Assembly (NCBI RefSeq): GCF_024713975.1
Contig: NC_091116.1
Span: 4,798,463 to 4,862,462 of the forward strand
Direction: 5' to 3'
Source: Paralichthys olivaceus
Lineage: Eukaryota > Chordata > Actinopteri > Pleuronectiformes > Paralichthyidae
Length of the DNA stretch: 64,000 bases
Below the pieces are notes generated by a model that worked only from the letters and a program-made list of their open reading frames with translations, was not told where the DNA came from and did not search any database. The position numbers and the translations under genes were made by a program. Numbering within the stretch: position 1 is the first letter of the stretch; every line of letters begins with the position of its first letter. Shown in pieces: positions 1 to 11,863 of this stretch.

Positions 1-1692
1 GTCTGCATTGTTCTTTACAAAGTCAAACATTTATTGTATGAAGTGAAAAATGCTAGAAGATGTGTCTTGTCTGTGAATCACTGAAGTTGTATTTAGTTGT
101 ACAAGCAGTGTGTTTGAGAACAGCTTCACATGTGTGTTGCATGGAGTCGACCAAGTTGCGTCACCTGTGTACAGGTATTGTAGTCCAGGATGATCGGAGT
201 GGCCACTCCATTATGTTAGTGTTGTTGGATGTTGAAGATGCTGTGTGCTTACTTGTGTGTTTGGGGTGGTTGTCTTGTTGAAACACACATTTGAAGGGTG
301 TCTCCTCTTTGGCATAAGGCAACACAATGTCTTGAAGTATTGTGCCTGTGCCATCATGCTTCACAGTGTTCTGTGGTTTGAACAGTGTTGCCTTCATCAC
401 TCCACAAAATGTTGTGGTATTGTCCTTTAAGGAAAATTGTAACCTCTTCAGCACATGTTGATTTTTCAACAATTGGACTTTGCGTAGGTGTCATTTTGGT
501 TATTGTTTGATTCATCTGAATGGTAGTGTTCTGTTGTCTTCCACGTCTTTGTGGTTTTGGTTGCTATTTTAAAGGATTTGAGATGATTGAAGTTGAGCGG
601 TTTGTACTTTTCTGGTTTTTTGATACTTTTGAATCAAAGTATGCTGTTGTTGTGAACAATGACCCATGTTCCAGTGATTTTCAGAGAAATGCACTAGAAC
701 TAGCATGTAGAACATTTGCTGCCTTGGTCCTTAAATGAGGGCCACCTGTTTGACTTGAGTAATAGAACTCCACACTGCTGTTCTTTTGAACACAATGACT
801 GTTGTTGAAAGTGGTGAAATTGTGTTAGGGTTGTGTCTTGTCATGCCTCTGTCACAATAGAAAGGTGATTGTTCAGCCAGGAAAAGTCCCAGGTGAGTAT
901 GTTTCTATTCTTTTCTCTTCTCAAAAATCTATTGGGTGAACCTGCATGGTTTTCTAAATAGTAATTTAGTTTTGTGTAAGTCCAGTTTTTGTATGAATGC
1001 CACACAGTGTTTGCTAAATGAGACCCTTGATTGTTTTGACTGTCATACAGGGCCGATGAGGACAGCGGCTCACTGGTTATGTGGAGCGATGTTGTTTGAG
1101 GTAAGTAATGTATTAAGAGCAAATAGTCTGAATAATCTGTACACACTGACGTTGTTAAAGTTGTAAAAACTAAAGACGACCACTTCTGTCCCCTTTCAGA
1201 CATTGTACTGAAAGTCCTTGGTGGTGCGAGGGAACCACATGGAAAATGGTGAGTGTGATTTAAAATAGGTATTGAGCTTTTAAAGATTGTTGTTTAGCAG
1301 CAAATAGGTATGTGTTCCTCCAGGTGAGCCATAAGTCCTGGTTACTGTATGTTAATGTGTTATTGTGTCTAGCAGGTTGTACTTCATGTGGACCTAAGAA
1401 ACCTCTAAGCTGTTCCACCAGTGTTACTGAGGATCAACAGTGGTAAGTGGTTGTACAGTTCAGTGTTTGTTCATTAAATCAAAAGAGACTTTATATTAAT
1501 GTGTGTTTGTAAACCATGTCATGTGTTACAGGTTTGTTGAAGCACCTGGATTGTGTCACTGCTGGATTTGTGAGTAGATTTGAACAGTTATTGTTTGAAT
1601 GTATTTGATCTATTGCTGCTTGTTCCATGTGAGATGTAGAGTTGTGTTCAGAATAATAGCAGTGTGTTAATAAAAAAAAAAAAGATAGCAGT
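1..1692 (+). repeat. Left monomer L1 (type A)
   Basis: The window opens exactly at a monomer start. The Tc1 half covers 1-796, its inner TIR lying at 771-796 and its outer TIR cut off by the window edge. The exon-like half covers 797-1640. The outer TIR of the next Tc1 relic starts at 1641, followed by a T-A12 linker. A-type marks are ACAAGCAG near 100, GGTTTTTTGATAC near 615 and AAATGAGGG near 733. Confidence 0.9.
843..1569 (+). pseudogene. Six-exon ghost gene fragment in monomer L1 (unidentified)
   Basis: Exon-like segments at 843-892, 1051-1100, 1200-1248, 1308-1323, 1357-1442 and 1532-1569 have lengths 50, 50, 49, 16, 86 and 38 bp. Donors are GTGAGT, GTAAGT, GTGAGT, GTGAGC, GTAAGT and GTGAGT. 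Acceptors include CATACAG, CCTTTCAG and GTTACAG. Starting at ATG 843, the joined frame runs through all junctions in phase, giving pieces such as ADEDSGSLVMWSDVV, IVLKVLGG, HGKWYVFLQ, CTSCGPKKPLSC and QQWFVEAPGLCHCWI. It is broken by TAG at codon 6 and by TGA two codons before the end of segment 2. In this monomer the acceptor before segment 5 has been lost to a short deletion. I do not recognise the product. The last donor runs into the Tc1 TIR 71 bp later, so any downstream exons are absent. It could instead be noncoding with chance splice motifs, but the phase agreement makes that less likely. Confidence 0.45.
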
Positions 1693-2489
1693 GTCTGCAT
1701 TGGTCTTTACAAAGTCAAACATTAATTGTATGAAGGGAAAAATGCTAGAAGATGTGTCTTGTCTGTGAATCACTGAAGTTGTATTTAGTTGTACGAGCAG
1801 TGTGTTTGAGAACTGCTTCACATGTGTGTTGCATGGAGTCGACCAAGTTGCGTCACCTGTGTACAGGTATTGTAGTCCAGGATGATCGGAGTGGCCACTC
1901 CATTATGTTAGTGTTGTTGGATGTTGAAGATGCTGTGTGCTTACTTGTGTGTTTGGGGTGGTTGTCTTGTTGAAACACACATTTGAAGGGTGTCTCCTCT
2001 TTGGCATAAGTCAACATGATGTCTTGAAGTATTGTGCTTGTGCCACCATGCTTCACAGTGTTCTGTGGTTTGAACAGTGTTGCCTTCATCACTCCACAAA
2101 ATGTTGTGGTATTTTCCTTTAAGGAAAATTGTAACCTTTTCAGCAGATGTTGATTTTTCAACAATTGGACTTTGCGTAGGTGTCATTTTGGTTATTGTTT
2201 GATTCATCTGAATGGTAGTGTTCTGTTGTCTTCCACGTCTTTGTGGTTTTGGTTGCTATTTTAAAGGATTTGAGATGATTGAAGTTGAGCAGTTTGTACT
2301 TTTCTGGTTGTGTTGATACTTTTGAATCAAAGTATGCTGTTGTTTTGAACAATGACCCATGTTCCAGTGATTTTCAGACAAATGCACTAGAACTAGCATG
2401 TAGAACATTTGCTGCCTTGGTCCTTAAATGACGGCCACCTGTTTGACTTGAGTAATAGAACTCCACACTGCTGTTCTTTTGAACACAAT
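1641..2489 (-). mobile_element. Tc1/mariner-like transposon relic inside monomer L2 (representative left copy)
   Basis: TIRs lie at 1641-1666 (GTTGTGTTCAGAATAATAGC...) and 2464-2489 (...GAACACAAT), inverted and matching over about 26 bp. The transposase remains are on the minus strand. Frame 2207-1941 carries HNILWSDE, the block around the first catalytic Asp of Tc1 transposases. Frame 2164-1853 carries TVKHGG and then FQQDNHPKHTSK, the second-Asp block, followed by NIMEWP where Tc1 proteins have the WP-x-SPDLNPIE region. The third acidic residue is not visible. The two frames overlap, so at least one frameshift separates the blocks. Full-length Tc1 elements are about 1.3-1.6 kb, so this copy is internally shortened. 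It cannot encode a working transposase. Equivalent relics in the left array lie at 3334-4194, 5039-5887, 6722-7570, 8415-9275, 10120-10968, 11812-12660, 13505-14365, 15210-16058, 16903-17751 and 18599-19456. Confidence 0.8.
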
Positions 2490-3398
2490 GACTGTTGTTG
2501 AAAGTGGTGAAATTGTGTTAGGGTTGTGTCTTGTCATGCCTCTGTCACAATAGAAAGGTGATTGTTCAGCCAGGAAAAGTCCCAGGTGAGTATGTTTCTA
2601 TTCTTTTCTCTTCTCAAAAATCTATTGGGTGAACCTGCATGGTTTTCTAAATAGTAATTTAGTTTTGTGTAAGTCCAGTTTTTGTATGAATGCCACACAG
2701 TGTTTGCTAAATGAGACCCTTGATTGTTTTGACTGTCATACAGGGCCGATGAGGACAGCGGCTCACTGGTTATGTGGAGCGATGTTGTTTGAGGTAAGTA
2801 ATGTATTAAGAGCAAATAGTCTGAATAATCTGTACACACTGACGTTGTTAAAGTTGTAAAAACTAAAGACGACCACTTCTGTCCCCTTTCAGACATTGTA
2901 CTGAAAGTCCTTGGTGGTGCGAGGGAACCACATGGAAAATGGTGAGTTTGATCTAAAATAGATTATCAGCTTTTAAAGATTGTTGTTTAGCAGCAAGTAG
3001 GTATGTGTTCCTCCAGGTGAGCCATAAGTCCTGGTTACTGTATGTTAATGTGTTATTGTGTCTAGCAGGTTGTACTTCATGTGGACCTAAGAAACCTCTA
3101 AGCTGTTCCACCAGTGTTACTGAGGATCAACAGTGGTAAGTGGTTGTACAGTTCAGTGTTTGTTCATTAAATCAAAAGAGACTTTATATTAATGTGTGTT
3201 TGTAAACCATGTCATGTGTTACAGGTTTGTTGAAGCACCTGGATTGTGTCACTGCTGGATTTGTGAGTAGATTTGAACAGTTATTGTTTGAATGTATTTG
3301 ATCTATTGCTGCTTGTTCCATGTGAGAAGTAGAGTTGTGTTCAAAGTAATAGCAGTGTGTTTTAAACAATATAATACAATAAAATAAAAGATAGCAGT
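1693..3398 (+). repeat. Left monomer L2 (type B2)
   Basis: This 1706-bp monomer has an ACGAGCAG mark, ATGTCTTGAAG and GGTTGTGTTGATAC. The Tc1 relic is at 1641-2489 and the exon-like segments follow, with the first donor near 2586. It ends in the long linker type TTTTAAACAATATAATAC..., which in this array always precedes an A monomer. Confidence 0.9.
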
Positions 3399-5090
3399 GT
3401 CTGCATTGTTCTTTACAAAGTCAAACATTTATTGTATGAAGTGAAAAATGCTAGAAGATGTGTCTTGTCTGTGAATCACTGAAGTTGTATTTAGTTGTAC
3501 AAGCAGTGTGTTTGAGAACAGCTTCACATGTGTGTTGCATGGAGTCGACCAAGTTGCGTCACCTGTGTACAGGTATTGTAGTCCAGGATGATCGGAGTGG
3601 CCACTCCATTATGTTAGTGTTGTTGGATGTTGAAGATGCTGTGTGCTTACTTGTGTGTTTGGGGTGGTTGTCTTGTTGAAACACACATTTGAAGGGTGTC
3701 TCCTCTTTGGCATAAGGCAACACAATGTCTTGAAGTATTGTGCCTGTGCCATCATGCTTCACAGTGTTCTGTGGTTTGAACAGTGTTGCCTTCATCACTC
3801 CACAAAATGTTGTGGTATTGTCCTTTAAGGAAAATTGTAACCTCTTCAGCACATGTTGATTTTTCAACAATTGGACTTTGCGTAGGTGTCATTTTGGTTA
3901 TTGTTTGATTCATCTGAATGGTAGTGTTCTGTTGTCTTCCACGTCTTTGTGGTTTTGGTTGCTATTTTAAAGGATTTGAGATGATTGAAGTTGAGCGGTT
4001 TGTACTTTTCTGATTTTTTGATACTTTTGAATCAAAGTATGCTGTTGTTGTGAACAATGACCCATGTTCCAGTGATTTTCAGAGAAATGCACTAGAACTA
4101 GCATGTAGAACATTTGCTGCCTTGGTCCTTAAATGAGGGCCACCTGTTTGACTTGAGTAATAGAACTCCACACTGCTGTTCTTTTGAACACAATGACTGT
4201 TGTTGAAAGTGGTGAAATTGTGTTAGGGTTGTGTCTTGTCATGCCTCTGTCACAATAGAAAGGTGATTGTTCAGCCAGGAAAAGTCCCAGGTGAGTATGT
4301 TTCTATTCTTTTCTCTTCTCAAAAATCTATTGGGTGAACCTGCATGGTTTTCTAAATAGTAATTTAGTTTTGTGTAAGTCCAGTTTTTGTATGAATGCCA
4401 CACAGTGTTTGCTAAATGAGACCCTTGATTGTTTTGACTGTCATACAGGGCCGATGAGGACAGCGGCTCACTGGTTATGTGGAGCGATGTTGTTTGAGGT
4501 AAGTAATGTATTAAGAGCAAATAGTCTGAATAATCTGTACACACTGACGTTGTTAAAGTTGTAAAAACTAAAGACGACCACTTCTGTCCCCTTTCAGACA
4601 TTGTACTGAAAGTCCTTGGTGGTGGGAGGGAACCACATGGAAAATGGTGAGTGTGATTTAAAATAGGTATTGAGCTTTTAAAGATTGTTGTTTAGCAGCA
4701 AATAGGTATGTGTTCCTCCAGGTGAGCCATAAGTCCTGGTTACTGTATGTTAATGTGTTATTGTGTCTAGCAGGTTGTACTTCATGTGGACCTAAGAAAC
4801 CTCTAAGCTGTTCCACCAGTGTTACTGAGGATCAACAGTGGTAAGTGGTTGTACAGTTCAGTGTTTGTTCATTAAATCAAAAGAGACTTTATATTAATGT
4901 GTGTTTGTAAACCATGTCATGTGTTACAGGTTTGTTGAAGCACCTGGATTGTGTCACTGCTGGATTTGTGAGTAGATTTGAACAGTTATTGTTTGAATGT
5001 ATTTGATCTATTGCTGCTTGTTCCATGTGAGATGTAGAGTTGTGTTCAGAATAATAGCAGTGTGTTAATAAAAAAAAAAAAGATAGCAGT
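3399..5090 (+). repeat. Left monomer L3 (type A), start of HOR copy 1
   Basis: This 1692-bp A monomer has its Tc1 relic at 3334-4194. A G-to-A change near 4011 (CTGATTTTTTG) distinguishes it from other A monomers. Segment 3 reads GGTGGGAGG, against GGTGCGAGG in most left copies. Confidence 0.9.
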
Positions 5091-6773
5091 GTCTGCATTG
5101 GTCTTTACAAAGTCAAACATTAATTGTATGAAGGGAAAAATGCTAGAAGATGTGTCTTGTCTGTGAATCACTGAAGTTGTATTTAGTTGTACGAGCAGTG
5201 TGTTTGAGAACTGCTTCACATGTGTGTTGCATGGAGTCGACCAAGTTGCGTCACCTGTGTACAGGTATTGTAGTCCAGGATGATCGGAGTGGCCACTCCA
5301 TTATGTTAGTGTTGTTGGATGTTGAAGATGCTGTGTGCTTACTTGTGTGTTTGGGGTGGTTGTCTTGTTGAAACACACATTTGAAGGGTGTCTCCTCTTT
5401 GGCATAAGTCAACATGATGTTTTGAAGTATTGTGCTTGTGCCACCATGCTTCACAGTGTTCTGTGGTTTGAACAGTGTTGCCTTCATCACTCCACAAAAT
5501 GTTGTGGTATTTTCCTTTAAGGAAAATTGTAACCTTTTCAGCAGATGTTGATTTTTCAACAATTGGACTTTGCGTAGGTGTCATTTTGGGTATTGTTTGA
5601 TTCATCTGAATGGTAGTGTTCTGTTGTCTTCCACGTCTTTGTGGTTTTGGTTGCTATTTTAAAGGATTTGAGATGATTGAAGTTGAGCAGTTTGTACTTT
5701 TCTGGTTGTGTTGATACTTTTGAATCAAAGTATGCTGTTGTTTTGAACAATGACCCATGTTCCAGTGATTTTCAGACAAATGCACTAGAACTAGCATGTA
5801 GAACATTTGCTGCCTTGGTCCTTAAATGACGGCCACCTGTTTGACTTGAGTAATAGAACTCCACACTGCTGTTATTTTGAACACAATGACTGTTGTTGAA
5901 ATTGTGTTAGGGTTGTGTCTTGTCATGCCTCTGTCACAATAGAAAGGTGATTGTTCAGCCAGGAAAAGTCCCAGGTGAGTATGTTTCTATTCTTTTCTCT
6001 TCTCAAAAATCTATTGGGTGAACCTGCATGGTTTATAAATAGTAATTTAGTTTTGTGTAAGTCCAGTTTTTGTATGAATGCCACACAGTGTTTGCTAAAT
6101 GAGACCCTTGATTGTTTTGACTGTCATACAGGGCCGATGAGGACAGCGGCTCACTGGTTATGTGGAGCGATGTTGTTTGAGGTAAGTAATGTATTAAGAG
6201 CAAATAGTCTGAATAATCTGTACACACTGACGTTGTTAAAGTTGTAAAAACTAAAGACGACCACTTCTGTCCCCTTTCAGACATTGTACTGAAAGTCCTT
6301 GGTGGTGCGAGGGAACCACATGGAAAATGGTGAGTTTGATCTAAAATAGATTATCAGCTTTTAAAGATTGTTGTTTAGCAGCAAGTAGGTATGTGTTCCT
6401 CCAGGTGAGCCATAAGTCCTGGTTACTGTATGTTAATGTGTTATTGTGTCTAGCAGGTTGTACTTCATGTGGACCTAAGAAACCTCTAAGCTGTTCCACC
6501 AGTGTTACTGAGGATCAACAGTGGTAAGTGGTTGTACAGTTCAGTGTTTGTTCATTAAATCAAAAGAGACTTTATATTAATGTGTGTTTGTAAACCATGT
6601 CATGTGTTACAGGTTTGTTGAAGCACCTGGATTGTGTCACTGCTGGATTTGTGAGTAGATTTGAACAGTTATTGTTTGAATGTATTTGATCTATTGCTGC
6701 TTGTTCCATGTGAGATGTAGAGTTGTGTTCAGAATAATAGCAGTGTGTTAATAAAAAAAAAAAAGATAGCAGT
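5091..6773 (+). repeat. Left monomer L4 (type B1), with 9-bp deletion
   Basis: This 1683-bp B1 monomer has its Tc1 relic at 5039-5887. The sequence near 5895 lacks AAAGTGGTG, which every other left monomer carries after GACTGTTGTTG. This deletion alone explains why HOR copy 1 is 9 bp shorter than copy 2. GGTTTATAAATAG near 6030 replaces GGTTTTCTAAATAG and is shared with L7. Confidence 0.9.
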
Positions 6774-8479
6774 GTCTGCATTGGTCTTTACAAAGTCAAA
6801 CATTAATTGTATGAAGGGAAAAATGCTAGAAGATGTGTCTTGTCTGTGAATCACTGAAGTTGTATTTAGTTGTACGAGCAGTGTGTTTGAGAACTGCTTC
6901 ACATGTGTGTTGCATGGAGTCGACCAAGTTGCGTCACCTGTGTACAGGTATTGTAGTCCAGGATGATCGGAGTGGCCACTCCATTATGTTAGTGTTGTTG
7001 GATGTTGAAGATGCTGTGTGCTTACTTGTGTGTTTGGGGTGGTTGTCTTGTTGAAACACACATTTGAAGGGTGTCTCCTCTTTGGCATAAGTCAACATGA
7101 TGTCTTGAAGTATTGTGCTTGTGCCACCATGCTTCACAGTGTTCTGTGGTTTGAACAGTGTTGCCTTCATCACTCCACAAAATGTTGTGGTATTTTCCTT
7201 TAAGGAAAATTGTAACCTTTTCAGCAGATGTTGATTTTTCAACAATTGGACTTTGCGTAGGTGTCATTTTGGTTATTGTTTGATTCATCTGAATGGTAGT
7301 GTTCTGTTGTCTTCCACGTCTTTGTGGTTTTGGTTGCTATTTTAAAGGATTTGAGATGATTGAAGTTGAGCAGTTTGTACTTTTCTGGTTGTGTTGATAC
7401 TTTTGAATCAAAGTATGCTGTTGTTTTGAACAATGACCCATGTTCCAGTGATTTTCAGACAAATGCACTAGAACTAGCATGTAGAACATTTGCTGCCTTG
7501 GTCCTTAAATGACGGCCACCTGTTTGACTTGAGTAATAGAACTCCACACTGCTGTTCTTTTGAACACAATGACTGTTGTTGAAAGTGGTGAAATTGTGTT
7601 AGGGTTGTGTCTTGTCATGCCTCTGTCACAATAGAAAGGTGATTGTTCAGCCAGGAAAAGTCCCAGGTGAGTATGTTTCTATTCTTTTCTCTTCTCAAAA
7701 ATCTATTGGGTGAACCTGCATGGTTTTCTAAATAGTAATTTAGTTTTGTGTAAGTCCAGTTTTTGTATGAATGCCACACAGTGTTTGCTAAATGAGACCC
7801 TTGATTGTTTTGACTGTCATACAGGGCCGATGAGGACAGCGGCTCACTGGTTATGTGGAGCGATGTTGTTTGAGGTAAGTAATGTATTAAGAGCAAATAG
7901 TCTGAATAATCTGTACACACTGACGTTGTTAAAGTTGTAAAAACTAAAGACGACCACTTCTGTCCCCTTTCAGACATTGTACTGAAAGTCCTTGGTGGTG
8001 CGAGGGAACCACATGGAAAATGGTGAGTTTGATCTAAAATAGATTATCAGCTTTTAAAGATTGTTGTTTAGCAGCAAGTAGGTATGTGTTCCTCCAGGTG
8101 AGCCATAAGTCCTGGTTACTGTATGTTAATGTGTTATTGTGTCTAGCAGGTTGTACTTCATGTGGACCTAAGAAACCTCTAAGCTGTTCCACCAGTGTTA
8201 CTGAGGATCAACAGTGGTAAGTGGTTGTACAGTTCAGTGTTTGTTCATTAAATCAAAAGAGACTTTATATTAATGTGTGTTTGTAAACTATGTCATGTGT
8301 TACAGGTTTGTTGAAGCACCTGGATTGTGTCACTGCTGGATTTGTGAGTAGATTTGAACAGTTATTGTTTGAATGTAGTTGATCTATTGCTGCTTGTTCC
8401 ATGTGAGAAGTAGAGTTGTGTTCAAAGTAATAGCAGTGTGTTTTAAACAATATAATACAATAAAATAAAAGATAGCAGT
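6774..8479 (+). repeat. Left monomer L5 (type B2)
   Basis: This 1706-bp monomer has its Tc1 relic at 6722-7570. It closes HOR copy 1 with the long AT linker. AAACTATGTCATG near 8286 and GAATGTAGTTG near 8372 are private to L5 and L8 among full B2 monomers, tying the two HOR copies together. Confidence 0.9.
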
Positions 8480-10171
8480 GTCTGCATTGTTCTTTACAAA
8501 GTCAAACATTTATTGTATGAAGTGAAAAATGCTAGAAGATGTGTCTTGTCTGTGAATCACTGAAGTTGTATTTAGTTGTACAAGCAGTGTGTTTGAGAAC
8601 AGCTTCACATGTGTGTTGCATGGAGTCGACCAAGTTGCGTCACCTGTGTACAGGTATTGTAGTCCAGGATGATCGGAGTGGCCACTCCATTATGTTAGTG
8701 TTGTTGGATGTTGAAGATGCTGTGTGCTTACTTGTGTGTTTGGGGTGGTTGTCTTGTTGAAACACACATTTGAAGGGTGTCTCCTCTTTGGCATAAGGCA
8801 ACACAATGTCTTGAAGTATTGTGCCTGTGCCATCATGCTTCACAGTGTTCTGTGGTTTGAACAGTGTTGCCTTCATCACTCCACAAAATGTTGTGGTATT
8901 GTCCTTTAAGGAAAATTGTAACCTCTTCAGCACATGTTGATTTTTCAACAATTGGACTTTGCGTAGGTGTCATTTTGGTTATTGTTTGATTCATCTGAAT
9001 GGTAGTGTTCTGTTGTCTTCCACGTCTTTGTGGTTTTGGTTGCTATTTTAAAGGATTTGAGATGATTGAAGTTGAGCGGTTTGTACTTTTCTGGTTTTTT
9101 GATACTTTTGAATCAAAGTATGCTGTTGTTGTGAACAATGACCCATGTTCCAGTGATTTTCAGAGAAATGCACTAGAACTAGCATGTAGAACATTTGCTG
9201 CCTTGGTCCTTAAATGAGGGCCACCTGTTTGACTTGAGTAATAGAACTCCACACTGCTGTTCTTTTGAACACAATGACTGTTGTTGAAAGTGGTGAAATT
9301 GTGTTAGGGTTGTGTCTTGTCATGCCTCTGTCACAATAGAAAGGTGATTGTTCAGCCAGGAAAAGTCCCAGGTGAGTATGTTTCTATTCTTTTCTCTTCT
9401 CAAAAATCTATTGGGTGAACCTGCATGGTTTTCTAAATAGTAATTTAGTTTTGTGTAAGTCCAGTTTTTGTATGAATGCCACACAGTGTTTGCTAAATGA
9501 GACCCTTGATTGTTTTGACTGTCATACAGGGCCGATGAGGACAGCGGCTCACTGGTTATGTGGAGCGATGTTGTTTGAGGTAAGTAATGTATTAAGAGCA
9601 AATAGTCTGAATAATCTGTACACACTGACGTTGTTAAAGTTGTAAAAACTAAAGACGACCACTTCTGTCCCCTTTCAGACATTGTACTGAAAGTCCTTGG
9701 TGGTGCGAGGGAACCACATGGAAAATGGTGAGTGTGATTTAAAATAGGTATTGAGCTTTTAAAGATTGTTGTTTAGCAGCAAATAGGTATGTGTTCCTCC
9801 AGGTGAGCCATAAGTCCTGGTTACTGTATGTTAATGTGTTATTGTGTCTAGCAGGTTGTACTTCATGTGGACCTAAGAAACCTCTAAGCTGTTCCACCAG
9901 TGTTACTGAGGATCAACAGTGGTAAGTGGTTGTACAGTTCAGTGTTTGTTCATTAAATCAAAAGAGACTTTATATTAATGTGTGTTTGTAAACCATGTCA
10001 TGTGTTACAGGTTTGTTGAAGCACCTGGATTGTGTCACTGCTGGATTTGTGAGTAGATTTGAACAGTTATTGTTTGAATGTATTTGATCTATTGCTGCTT
10101 GTTCCATGTGAGATGTAGAGTTGTGTTCAGAATAATAGCAGTGTGTTAATAAAAAAAAAAAAGATAGCAGT
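8480..10171 (+). repeat. Left monomer L6 (type A), start of HOR copy 2
   Basis: This 1692-bp monomer has its Tc1 relic at 8415-9275. It matches L1 closely, including GTGAGTGTGATTTAAAATAGG after segment 3. Confidence 0.9.
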
Positions 10172-11863
10172 GTCTGCATTGGTCTTTACAAAGTCAAACA
10201 TTAATTGTATGAAGGGAAAAATGCTAGAAGATGTGTCTTGTCTGTGAATCACTGAAGTTGTATTTAGTTGTACGAGCAGTGTGTTTGAGAACTGCTTCAC
10301 ATGTGTGTTGCATGGAGTCGACCAAGTTGCGTCACCTGTGTACAGGTATTGTAGTCCAGGATGATCGGAGTGGCCACTCCATTATGTTAGTGTTGTTGGA
10401 TGTTGAAGATGCTGTGTGCTTACTTGTGTGTTTGGGGTGGTTGTCTTGTTGAAACACACATTTGAAGGGTGTCTCCTCTTTGGCATAAGTCAACATGATG
10501 TTTTGAAGTATTGTGCTTGTGCCACCATGCTTCACAGTGTTCTGTGGTTTGAACAGTGTTGCCTTCATCACTCCACAAAATGTTGTGGTATTTTCCTTTA
10601 AGGAAAATTGTAACCTTTTCAGCAGATGTTGATTTTTCAACAATTGGACTTTGCGTAGGTGTCATTTTGGGTATTGTTTGATTCATCTGAATGGTAGTGT
10701 TCTGTTGTCTTCCACGTCTTTGTGGTTTTGGTTGCTATTTTAAAGGATTTGAGATGATTGAAGTTGAGCAGTTTGTACTTTTCTGGTTGTGTTGATACTT
10801 TTGAATCAAAGTATGCTGTTGTTTTGAACAATGACCCATGTTCCAGTGATTTTCAGACAAATGCACTAGAACTAGCATGTAGAACATTTGCTGCCTTGGT
10901 CCTTAAATGACGGCCACCTGTTTGACTTGAGTAATAGAACTCCACACTGCTGTTATTTTGAACACAATGACTGTTGTTGAAAGTGGTGAAATTGTGTTAG
11001 GGTTGTGTCTTGTCATGCCTCTGTCACAATAGAAAGGTGATTGTTCAGCCAGGAAAAGTCCCAGGTGAGTATGTTTCTATTCTTTTCTCTTCTCAAAAAT
11101 CTATTGGGTGAACCTGCATGGTTTATAAATAGTAATTTAGTTTTGTGTAAGTCCAGTTTTTGTATGAATGCCACACAGTGTTTGCTAAATGAGACCCTTG
11201 ATTGTTTTGACTGTCATACAGGGCCGATGAGGACAGCGGCTCACTGGTTATGTGGAGCGATGTTGTTTGAGGTAAGTAATGTATTAAGAGCAAATAGTCT
11301 GAATAATCTGTACACACTGACGTTGTTAAAGTTGTAAAAACTAAAGACGACCACTTCTGTCCCCTTTCAGACATTGTACTGAAAGTCCTTGGTGGTGCGA
11401 GGGAACCACATGGAAAATGGTGAGTTTGATCTAAAATAGATTATCAGCTTTTAAAGATTGTTGTTTAGCAGCAAGTAGGTATGTGTTCCTCCAGGTGAGC
11501 CATAAGTCCTGGTTACTGTATGTTAATGTGTTATTGTGTCTAGCAGGTTGTACTTCATGTGGACCTAAGAAACCTCTAAGCTGTTCCACCAGTGTTACTG
11601 AGGATCAACAGTGGTAAGTGGTTGTACAGTTCAGTGTTTGTTCATTAAATCAAAAGAGACTTTATATTAATGTGTGTTTGTAAACCATGTCATGTGTTAC
11701 AGGTTTGTTGAAGCACCTGGATTGTGTCACTGCTGGATTTGTGAGTAGATTTGAACAGTTATTGTTTGAATGTATTTGATCTATTGCTGCTTGTTCCATG
11801 TGAGATGTAGAGTTGTGTTCAGAATAATAGCAGTGTGTTAATAAAAAAAAAAAAGATAGCAGT
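10172..11863 (+). repeat. Left monomer L7 (type B1)
   Basis: This 1692-bp monomer has its Tc1 relic at 10120-10968. It is the counterpart of L4, with the same TTTATAAATAG change, but it keeps the 9 bp that L4 lost. Confidence 0.9.

Noticed and set aside
60-281. Cysteine-rich 73-codon plus-strand frame repeated in all left monomers
   Set aside because: It lies antisense to the Tc1 transposase remnant and recurs only because the monomer recurs. There are no domains and no start context, and it is disrupted in other monomers.
161-472. Active Tc1 transposase gene
   Set aside because: The catalytic blocks are in two frames, the third acidic site is not visible, the N-terminal DNA-binding region is decayed, and in some monomers the core is deleted.
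841-1203. 120-codon minus-strand frame repeated in every full monomer
   Set aside because: It runs antisense across exon-like segments and introns, and its Ser/Thr/Leu/Asn-rich composition follows base composition. Splice signals support the plus strand instead.
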